Source: Beroe forskalii (Eukaryota > Ctenophora > Nuda > Beroida > Beroidae). Taken from it: a DNA stretch of 64,000 nt. The translations under genes were made by a program, and so were the position numbers. Positions 33,614 through 43,770 of the stretch are shown one piece after another. The notes below the pieces were generated by a model, which was given only the letters and a program-made list of their open reading frames with translations, did no database searches and was not told the origin of the DNA. The stretch's first letter is position 1, and each line of letters begins with the position of its first letter. The DNA is taken from assembly GCA_011033025.1 (NCBI GenBank), contig WFMF01000017.1, positions 496,001-560,000 on the forward strand. The letters are read 5' to 3'.

Positions 33614-35572
33614 ATGAAACATCTGGGGATTGTACTGTGTTTGTGCCATGTGGTTCTCGGAACCAAGGAGTCTGATGCTTACCTTGAATCCCTGCTCCGA
33701 GCAGATGAAATAACTCTGTCGCCACAAATGCTGGAATACCGCAAGGGAATCTTTGAAGCCAGTTGGTTGGTTAAGGAGGAGGGTGAGACTCTTTCTCTGG
33801 AAGCTATGTATACCCTGGAGGAGTTAGAGAGACAAAAAGGAGGAGAAAATGACCAATCTTCTGTGAACGTTACAATCACTGAACGACTAGAGAAAAGAGA
33901 AGAACCTGACTGGTCTAAGATACCAACTCCGCCTGTGTATGACCCAAGGAGGGTGACAATAACTGAGAAAGGAAAAAGCGTTCCAATGCTGAACAAGGCT
34001 GTGAACCAACAGACGTGTGGCAATTGCTATCTCCATACGTTCGTAGCTGCGTTGGAGATCGCGTATGTAAAAGCCACGGGGCGGAAGGTCAAGTTCAGTG
34101 AGCAGGAAATGACGGATTGCTACTTCAAAGGATGTCGGGGAGGGGATTTCAGCATGGTGGCCATCCTCATGTCGTACATCGACAAGCTGAGTTCCAAGGA
34201 GAACTACGGACCCTATCTGGACGGGAAGTATACTTGCCGCCAAGCTTCCACTCCAGACAACCTGGATGCTATAAAGATTCGAGGAAAAGAGACAGTAACC
34301 CCGGCTACGGTACAAGCTGCCATCATAGGCTTTGGGAGCGTTATGACATGCATGAAATGGGGCTCAAAGGAGGGAGAAGACTGCAGGATGGACAACTACC
34401 AGCCAGGTACAATCGTGGATTACCCGGCCTTTGAGGCGATGTCAGAAGGAAGATGCCAGCACGCTATCCTGATTGTGGCTACACCCCGGCATTCTACATT
34501 GTGAGGAACAGTCACGGGGTGACATGGGGAGAAGAGGGCTACTTCTACATCAAACGAGGCACAAACTCGTGCGGAATCTGAGGAGTACATGTCAGCGATA
34601 TCGGTGGAGACCAGGACTAAAGCCAATGCCAAGAAGCTGAAGAAAAATGGATGTCCTAAAGATAAGCCGAAATATTGTAAATCGACCAACCTGTGTATAG
34701 GCAAGAAAGAGCAATGCGTCGAAGAGAGTCAAGAACGCAAACTGAAAAAACGTAGCCCAGAAATCATGGTCCAGAAACGGGAATGTACGGATCATCACCC
34801 CCAATGCCCCACCCTGAAAGAGAGATTGACCTGTGAAAACGAGGTGGTCAAGAAGTACTGTCAAAAGCTCTGTGACTTGTGCAATGGAGGGGATGATGGA
34901 TTCTATCCTCCTGACGAAGACACCGACCCTGAGAAACGGGGAAACTGCTACCGGCCCACCATTGCAAAAGGAGAGGTTAAGAACGGCCCTATCATGAAAT
35001 CCGGGGAAAGGTTGATTGTTGAGTGTAAGAAAGGCTATGCTCTGACCGGTAAACCTGTGAAATGTGTCATTCAGAACGTGTTCGCTAGTGACGATGACAA
35101 GGACGGGAGACTGATGCCGGAGTGTGTCAAAGTCGGCTCTGACGAGCTGGTCGGGAGTGGTGCATCCTACTCGGGAACCAAAAACACGTACACTGACAGG
35201 ACGGGAGCTGAGAAGTCCTGTGACAGCTGGAACAGGGACGTGTTGGAAGGCAGTCTGGCTGGCGACTACGAGGGATACAAATCCCTGCTCGGAAATCACA
35301 ACTACTGCCGGAACCCCGAGGGCTCGGACTCCGTGCCCCATTGTCTGTCAGTGGAATCAGGAGGGGGTGTGAACGCTGTGCCCGTGTACTGCTTCACCCA
35401 TCCCGGGTGTGATACGTGCAGCGGCGTGACGAAGGATCTGTACGAGGCGGATTACTGCCAAACAAACGTGGCTGCAGGGGAGTGTGGGTACGATGTGTTC
35501 GCGGCGAAGGAACGGAGGGATTTCTTCTGGAAGAACTGTCAGGCGAGCTGCTGTAAAGCGTACTGTTCGTAG
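33614..35572 (+). CDS. Secreted papain-like protease with ShK, sushi, kringle-like, ShK modules (frame broken twice)
   Basis: The ATG at 33614 opens a signal peptide (MKHLGIVLCLCHVVLG). A papain-type domain follows, with oxyanion Gln and catalytic Cys near 138 (NQQTCGNCY) and catalytic His near 283 (CQHAILIV). The frame then breaks. Against its paralogue at 43771, one G is missing near 34477-34478 and one base is extra near 34578-34579; the 100 bp between, in another frame, encodes the catalytic-Asn segment RNSHGVTWG. After the second change the original frame resumes: Cys-rich linker, ShK, sushi, kringle-like (HNYCRNPEG) and a C-terminal ShK ending at 35572 (TAG). Read through both changes it would be about 652 residues and intronless. 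Either two base errors in the assembly or a young pseudogene; the rest shows no decay. Confidence 0.85.
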
Positions 35573-35866
35573 GGCAAACAAACAGGTGGGCAGGGAAATA
35601 TGTAGTGTACTTATTGTACAGCACTGAGTGCGGCAGTTTGATGAAGGGACCATTTGTTCAAATATAATATGTAGGTGATCAGTGCCCAATATATAGTGTT
35701 ACTTTTTGATTATCTGATTCTTGTAGGGGTGCAATAACTCAATTATAACGGATGTGTTATTTCGATCAAAATTGTGAATCGTCAAGTTAAGACAAAATAA
35801 TGTAAATCAACGAATTCAACGAACTACCCTGCTGATTGTACTCTCCTCAATTTTTTTTATCTTTTT

Positions 35867-35876
35867 AATAAATAAA
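35867..35876 (+). promoter_or_regulatory. Polyadenylation signal (overlapping AATAAA)
   Basis: Two overlapping AATAAA hexamers about 295 bp after the stop codon of the first protease gene, on its strand. A plausible 3' end signal; not proven. Confidence 0.5.
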
Positions 35877-35879
35877 GCA

Positions 35880-38800
35880 GGATCGCTAATGAAATAGTAA
35901 TGATATTATGCAATTAACTGGAACTCCTATTAAGTCATTAGTACACCACCAATCTGGCAAATATTTAGAAAAATAATGAAAAATTGTAAAAAATGTTATG
36001 TTTCGAAATTATAACAATAGAATTGCAATACATAAAAACATCTCAAATGTGCATAATTTGAATCGTTTCAGGTAACCTGTTTACCACTGTTTGATTGTTT
36101 GGCAAACAGGTCGAAGCTTTGAAAACTATGTTGTACTTCAGAGCAAATCAAATAATTAAATTTAAAAATCCATAATTCTACTTCTGTAGCTTTGAATGTA
36201 GCAGATTATACAGAAATTAATGAATTAAATTCAACGAAAATGAAAGCGAGGCCAGTGATGACCCATTGTAAAATAAACTTTGGGCTAACAATGGGTCATC
36301 TGTGAATTATAGATTGGCTGATTCAATATTTGAGGCGGAAAATGGTAGAACGGTGCTCCTTTACACTAAACAGAATATTTAGAATATTTATTAGCTCAAC
36401 ATATTATTCAAACAAAGGAACAGTGTAGGGCTACATTGTGACAACCAGCACAATTAGCCCCCAGTGCGCTTATAATCAGAACCTTCAATCTTTTACACAC
36501 CTAAATAACCACGATCGCTGATGTCAGCATTATGGACCATAGTGGCCAGTTGACGGCTTAAAAGCATATATTATTCCTTGAAGGTAAGTTTTAGGTCTAT
36601 GGAATATGTAAACCCTAATTATATTATGTGCATATTATGTTAACTGCTAAAATTACAACAATGGATTTAGATTGCTTTGGAAGTCATTGAATCCATCAAA
36701 ATTAAAACAAATGTGCGGCCCGAGGATAAGTTAAACGGCTTGTTCGTTAAAACTGACGAAAATAATATTTAGACAAAGGATACTTAATAAGTTGTTCATT
36801 TTATACTGCACATCGTATAATAACTCTGCAATGAAATAAATTTGGTCATGATCATGTTAAAATGTATAAAGTCTTATTACACACATGAGTGATATTGTTG
36901 TAATTTTGACATGGACATTCTAAAATATTCATTCATAAAATTTATCATCTGGCTGTGTCACTTAAAGAGGTGAACAATGGTCGTAATAAATTTTTTACAG
37001 CAAATTTTCATTATTCAACCGAAAGGAATTATGCAATTCATCGTCAGTTATAATCAGACGGTGACTTATAAGATGATTAACTTTCATGGAAATTTACCAA
37101 TCCTTTTTTATTTCGAGGAGTCAAATTTGCTATCATAGTTCGACTGACGGAATAGCTTTCAAGAGAGCTTGAGTTTGTAACGATGCCTTAGTAGAGGAAC
37201 AGACGCTTTAGCTGAAAAAATAAGAACGTATGAAGTAGGAAGTCCTATAAAAGTATAAATACAGAAATACAGTATTTCAGTTAGTTCAGAACAGATTTTT
37301 AAAGTTCAAAGATATGTTCACGCCAATTCATTTTACCATCAACAAAATAGTTTGCATTCATGTAGCCTTTTTATTAAAAAATCTAAGAAAATACCAGATG
37401 CATCAGTGATACCTTCAGAAGTTAAAAGTTTTAAAATGTTGGAATTTTGTTTTTGAATAAGGACGGACTGATTTCAACACAAACCATTGCCAGTATTCTT
37501 GTCGACAAATCGTTCTCTGTTGCAATATAGATGCCAATTAAATACTGAAATAACAACATACCAATTAGTTGATTTTAAAAGTTTCCAGGATGGCGGGATG
37601 TTAAAAGTTTTTGTAAGTGTCAGGTGGAATGAGGCCTCGTAAATAGGCCATAGGGTGTGTCAAGGTAAAACTTGTGTCGCTATGATCATTTATTCGTTGA
37701 ATTACTGTTATCACAGGAAACGTGGCACAAAATGAATGAGCTGAAGTCAAAGTAGAGGATGTCAAGATAAAATGGTGCCATGATGAACCGGTGCCATGAT
37801 GAATTCAATATTGGCGCCAAGATGAACAATGTCAAGTTGCTCAATGGATGTTCAATGAGCTGGTGCCAAGATTAACCGGTGAACATTGGACCGGTGTCAA
37901 GATGGATCTTGGACCGGTGCGAAATGGGCTACTATCACCACAGTCCACAAACTGCTCAACTGGTGCAAGGCGAAACTTTAATTTTGAAACTAGAAAAATT
38001 GCATCCGACATACGTTGAATTTCTGGCTTGCAAGCTTCTGCAGCTGATGACGACGAATTATCGTAATTAAACGATTGTGAATCGGCGTCTGTGTGAAATT
38101 CGTTTCAGAATGACTGGAACCTGTGTGTTGGATAGCTGCCAATCAGCATCATCAGCGCGATTGTTATTGAATTTTGAAGTCTATTAACTTCTAGTAATTG
38201 AGTAGTAATTTAAATAGAAAAGGAAAGTGTCATGTCCGTTATACACATTCAGAATCGAAGGGTTACTTCACCCATCAGAGTATTCGGAACAAACAAAGAT
38301 AGCAAGTTGGGCTAATATTGCCAGAATTGATGATATTGTTTATTTAGCTTATAATTGGGTAAATTGTTACACGTTTGTACATCTAAAATAAGCAAAGGCC
38401 ATCTAGAAGCTGTCAAAACATTGCCACGATTGTTATCTATTTTCTGCATTGTCCCTAGAAATAGCTAAAGGAACGACCACGAGCCTTGCACATGTGCGTG
38501 ACGCATTTTAAACATCTTTTAAAGTGTTTCGTTTATTTTAAGTTTTTAAAGCCTTTATTTGCCCTCAGCCCAAGACAAAATTCAATTTGTCTGATTTCTA
38601 ACTGTCTTGAACTCACGCTTATCCAGTTTCTCGTTAGATCCACGTCATCAGGCGGCCATCCGCTGAAATTTAGCGAAGAACTGCAATACCTAAATGCATC
38701 AGATTCTTGATCCTGGATCTGACATAGTATTGATATAGACAAATAGGATTGATGTTCATATAGCACCCTGCATCAGTTCATCTTTCAGTTCCTACCCTCA

Positions 38801-39110
38801 GAAATGTAATCAAGTGGCCAGGGTGGGGGCTAAAATACTGGACCTAGTACTGTCTACCACAGAACAGGAGCGCTGTAATAATCTCAACTTTTAACATTTT
38901 AATCTGCTATCGAAGTTGGTTCCTATCTATATCACAGATTGGGTAGTGAGTTGGTTAGTTCTACGTTTTCACCCCACCCAAGCACTCAAGCACTCGAATG
39001 ATGTCTAGAATTTACAAAGGTAGTATTACCGACACCGGGGCTGACATGTAAATGGCACACATATTGAAGAATGGTGACGCCAGCAGAAAAGAAACCTGAC
39101 AAGAGTAGTT
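35880..39110. other. Intergenic, no gene recognised
   Basis: AT-rich. A hairpin at about 36250-36295 (GATGACCCATTGT and its inverse) and a loose GGTGCCAAGATGAA-type repeat at about 37760-37930 are the only structures noticed. Frames are short on both strands. Confidence 0.45.
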
Positions 39111-39358
39111 ATTGGTCGTGTAACAGACAGGGACGTAGCCAGAGGGTATGCAGACTATGCATTGCATACTCTGAAAAAGTTCCTTGCATAGTCTCAAATT
39201 TGAGAAAATAGCTAATTATAGCTAGTTAGGCTTAATTTTACTGCCAGATGCATACCCTAGAAACAGTTTGCATACCATGGCCTCGAACCCTAGCTACGTT
39301 ACTGGTAACAGAGTGGAGTGCCGAAGGCACGACACGATGTTACACGACCAATAACGCT
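39102..39358. repeat. Palindrome split by a nested hAT-like MITE
   Basis: With the MITE at 39128-39304 and one copy of its target duplication removed, the flanks form one inverted repeat: AGTTATTGGTCGTGTAACA on the left and TGTTACACGACCAATAAC on the right, with a small inner hairpin GTGCCGAAGGCAC. The palindrome is therefore older than the insertion. Confidence 0.75.
39128..39304. mobile_element. hAT-like MITE, 177 bp, with 8-bp target duplication
   Basis: It starts CAGGGACGTAGC and ends with the near inverse (GCTACGTTACTG), flanked by a perfect 8-bp direct repeat GTAACAGA (39120-39127 and 39305-39312). The interior carries repeats of GCATAC. It is too short to encode anything. Confidence 0.88.
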
Positions 39359-41619
39359 CTTATTTTTCGCTATGGAGATAAGAGGGATCGATTGCCGTCA
39401 AAAAGTTGACCTAAATGCATGCATTCATGCATTTTCATTCACGTGACTTATTGCACCAATAGCAGTCCACTACGGACCTCCCCTGACCGTGTCTCGTGGC
39501 ATTTGTGCTTCTACTAGTGACTTCAATGCAGCTACATTACTGGCTGATATGTCTGACACGTCAGTTCCACGTGCTACGCATAATTCACTCTAGAACACGT
39601 GACCGGTCAGGTTGAATGGAGGAGAAAATACGAGATTTATGGAACGGCAAGCTCAGGAGGATCAGCTGCGGTACTTGTAATTGATAGGAAGTAAATGCAG
39701 TCACTTTTTACGCTTGCTCTTCACATTTGCTGTTGACTACTTATGTTTTAATAATTTTTGACACCAACGTTCACAGATAGTATCAATCATGTGCGCTCAA
39801 CTACATACTTACATAAATCGTTTGATAGAACAAAAACATGCTAATTAAAATCTATTTGTCTCATGTCTATTGTAGTATTTCGGTCATCTACACCATTCGC
39901 AACGCCTATGATCGTATCCAATTATGACGTCAAAGGATTAGGAATTAGGGTGTTTTTAAAAAGCAATCCCTACGTGATCACTAAGTCTTAATTTCGATAC
40001 GTTTTCATAACCCGCCGACGAAAAATTCTAAGTATAGCGTTTCGAGATTCTCCTATGACGCAATTATGCTCTTCCTCTCTCGTGTGGCATCCAGAATATT
40101 CATATTGGCCCTCATCCAAGTTTTTTACTCCATAGGTAATAGATATCATCATGATTCACGTACATGGGTGCAGTACCTTTTTCTTTGAAATGAGCTCATG
40201 ATCAGGTATCAAAGTAGCAAGTTGATAACATACGACCGCCTATTTTCCGTGCGTGGATATTTGTAAAATTGCTATAGTAAGTTTGGAATCGGATTATTCT
40301 GCTGGGGCAGGTCAAGTCTTAGTCACGTGACACGGTCAGGTGACACGTTCACGTGGTAACAGCCTACCACAAGGTTCGTCACGTGGTCACCACGTGACCT
40401 TTAGGTGGCTACCACGTGGCAGGCACGGCCAACGGAGCGAAAAATAAAAGTATCTATTCGTGTCAGTAAATTTCGTCTGGAGAACTTCATAAAAAATCAG
40501 GATAGTCCCTTGTCAAATTTCTTAAAAGAATCTAACAATGCCGACTTCGAGCCATCAATTACTTGGGCACAATCGAAATAACTAAAGAGTTTTTAAAATC
40601 TGAAGAATTGCTGAACTGTCTTTGTACTTACTCGAAAGCACCGTATCCGCTTTTAAAAGTTTAGAAGTTCTTGGAAGTATAAAAGGCTTATTAGACTATG
40701 ATTGAAAATATTTATAGACTCTTCAAAGCTTTTAAAGTTTGATTCCGGCCCAAAAATTTTAAAACAAATTGATCTGAGACACAGTTACCGAGAAAAACTA
40801 TAAAGTTGATCTCAATAGAATCATTAGCATTTTTAAAAACCTCGCCTCTTTTTTTAAATTCAAAGAAACGGCAAGAAAGCGCCAATAGAGTTCCCAAATG
40901 AAAAACGAATTATTCACCAGTTAATTCAATCTTCAAGTAATCGAATCTCAAAAACAAATTATAATGGTAAAGCAAATTATCAATCATCATGAACGTTTCT
41001 GTCTGTGCGCCTGAAATAGACTTTTTGTTTTCTTAAATTGATATTTTCCTTGTTGGTGAGTTGAATTCACACGTTACATGGCCTAGTATGTACCTACCTA
41101 AAAACTTAAAAAGTCATGAACAATATCCTCATATTCGTCTTGGGACAAATCAATGGCTTAGGTACCCATTGAGTACCTACCCAATTATCAACTTCAACTA
41201 GAGATATGCACGGTCCAAACTACAGCATTTCAGTACTGTAGTTTGTAGATTAAAATACAGGAACAACAAATTAAAACAATATTTTAGAAATTACGAATAA
41301 TTTTTGCAAGGACAACTGTGCAGCTATCTGCTTTTTATTACAGAAAATGTTTTGTAACCGCATTATTTCATAACACCATGGCGTCCAGCATTTCTTTATT
41401 GGTTTATTAAGTTAGTTGATCGCGTGTTTTTACTTTTTACTTTTTTAGCCCGGATCAGCACTTTTTTGGTTTTTCCGGCTTAAGATCATTTATTCTTAAC
41501 AATTGGTATTCCTAATTTTTCTTGAGAAATTAAAATGTATGATAACTTACTGAGATCTTAATTGCATTGTCTGTTCAATTACCAACTTACTAAACGTTAC
41601 TAACTAACTAAGGTGGTTT
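39313..41619. other. Intergenic with E-box-rich patch
   Basis: No gene is seen. Contains eight CACGTG palindromes between about 39440 and 40420, five of them in the last 100 bp (annotated separately). The remaining sequence is AT-rich with short frames only. Confidence 0.45.
40324..40418. promoter_or_regulatory. Cluster of five CACGTG E-box palindromes
   Basis: CACGTG at 40324, 40350, 40380, 40391 and 40413. This hexamer is the canonical site of bHLH and bHLH-ZIP factors (Myc/Max, USF, MITF, Clock types). Chance would give far fewer in 95 bp of AT-rich DNA. No gene starts nearby (nearest annotated start is at 43771), so an enhancer or a repeat-derived cluster are both possible. Confidence 0.35.
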
Positions 41620-41734
41620 CATCGTTCCGCGTCGATCGAATGGATTGATCAAATGAAAAACGCAAACAATACACTAACTAATTTAGAGCGTTATTCATTA
41701 TTTGATCAGTTCATTCGATCGACGCGGAACGATG
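41620..41734. repeat. Near-perfect 115-bp palindrome
   Basis: CATCGTTCCGCGTCGATCGA at the left is matched by its exact inverse ending at 41734, and pairing continues inward for about 38 bases with a few mismatches. It is a MITE-like hairpin with no clear target duplication. Confidence 0.75.
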
Positions 41735-43740
41735 CAGGTACCTAACAATTATAGAGGCATACACTGCTCATATGAGCATATTGCAAAGTTTCTGTACGGT
41801 GCTGGTATGATGATAAAACACGCTTACGAAATTAATTTATGTCGACCGAATTTTGGGGGATTTCGTAAATGCCTTATGCCGGCCCTTTCTTGGTATTCCA
41901 CTATTCTATCTGCACTGGAAGGAAAATGAACATGTACTTCAGTATCTGTCTGGCGTCCATGCCTCCTATTTCCGTACTTTCGCGTTGTTTGATTGTTTAA
42001 AAGCCCCGGGTTTCATCCTCATTCGATAGTCTAGGTGTCTGAACGGATATTGTGCAGATTCACGTTTCGAGTTAAAACTTGGCTATATCTCCCAGCAGTA
42101 ATATGCCACAAAATGATAGATTTGCAGTGAACTTGAAGTCCTCGTCAGTATCATATCACAATGTATCGAGTTGCTGACGTATTGACGCAGACTTTTTTGG
42201 CGCGCGTAGTTTAGATTCCGAGGTTCGTGATATATTTCATCAACCTGTGTTGGCAGAACTTCATTCCAAAGTTGGTTTTTTCTGGTAGTTTAAAAAGGCG
42301 ATAGCAGCAAAAAGGCGAGGGATATTCCACACGTACAATACTGCTGCCACACTTTTCAACTGGGTCGCAAAGCCTAATATTTTGCATTATCTTCAAGTTT
42401 AGGATGATCTACTTGTTGATTGCTGCATATTTAGCAGTCAGTTCAGTTATGATCGTTGTTGCATTGCATGGCTCAAGATCAAAGAAATCGAAATAACCCC
42501 ACTGGCTACTATTTAAATATGTCGTCAGATTAAACTTCATGGGCGAACATTTTCTTATGGCGACAAGAATATAGGTGTTTACTTATATTCAATTCGCATT
42601 TCGCAAGATAAATAAAATAGTAATATTTATCTGCTTTATTCGGCATATTTCAGTTCAAGTCCTGAATTTATTTCAACACTTCCGAATGTTGTTCTGAACA
42701 AAATTCTGGCAAATATTGGCACTCCCAAATTTCATTTCATTGTTGCAAGTGAACGGACAGACACGTACGTAGACAAGAATTTTGACCCTCAGTTGATGCT
42801 ACAACTTAACAGATTTTCAAAAAGGTGATGAATAATCAGAATGTCATCCTTCTATTTAAGTCTTAGTTTTATTTCCTTTTCATTTCAGTTGCTATACTTG
42901 GACTGCTATAATTTCAGATTGCGGCATAGCTTGATCGGGTTTACCAGTTGAAATCTTGGCCTCTTGCTCTCTTTAGTCTAAGCAGTTTGCAATGAATCGA
43001 TAGCAAAATTTACGGTAGACATTTCATTCATAAATCCCTGAATGCCTGCCTTAGGCCCCTGAGAAACGAAGAAAACTATTGGGTATATTGGCAGTTTCTA
43101 GTGCAAATGCATCCGTTATCCCAGGCATGCGCGAATAACTATTGAGCATAATTCCCAGCAAAATATTTTATACTATTGCACTGCAACATCTTCGAGCTTT
43201 TTATAGAACAAATGGTAATTTTAGGGCTGCAAAAAGGCCATGGGAACTGATTGCAAGAGATTACTGCACGTGATCCTTGCAGATAGTAACATTTTCCGTT
43301 AACACTTTCATAACATATTCCGCGGTGCGACACAATAAGTGACGCGGATATTGCCACTTTTATGGTTTTATGCATTTCACTATTCTGTAACAGGGCCAGT
43401 CGACTAGATAATATGTACTGATTATGATAACTTTAAAGTTTTATGCTGTTTATGGCGACATTGAATTCGGACGTCTTTACGAACTGACTGTTAGCAAAGC
43501 TGTCTTGGAATTCCGGGAGATTGGAATTACAAGAAATTTCTTCGTCAAGCGCAAAAAAATCTGTGGTTCGTTCGTTTAATCGTTTGTTAATAATCGTTTT
43601 ATTCCTATACGGTTTGCGTACCTGCTGGTGTGGTGATCTGTACTTCCTAGTTGGAACTTCAGAAATCTGTTTTGCGTTATCTAAATCTCTGATCCGAATC
43701 ATAAATAATAAATGGTCACTGTCCACTAAGTCACTAACCC
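41735..43740. other. Intergenic upstream of the second protease gene
   Basis: No gene is recognised. A possible 3' splice site (TGCTTCCATCTCAG) lies at 43747-43760, just before the protease start codon, so an untranslated exon may sit somewhere in this stretch. Confidence 0.45.
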
Positions 43741-43770
43741 TTGATCTGCTTCCATCTCAGGTTTAATACC

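Noticed and set aside
34592..35341. Minus-strand frame of 249 codons opposite the first protease gene
   Set aside because: Shadow of the coding strand.
38533..38766. Possible isolated exon on the minus strand ending in a GTGAGT-like donor
   Set aside because: No partner exon in phase and no recognised domain.
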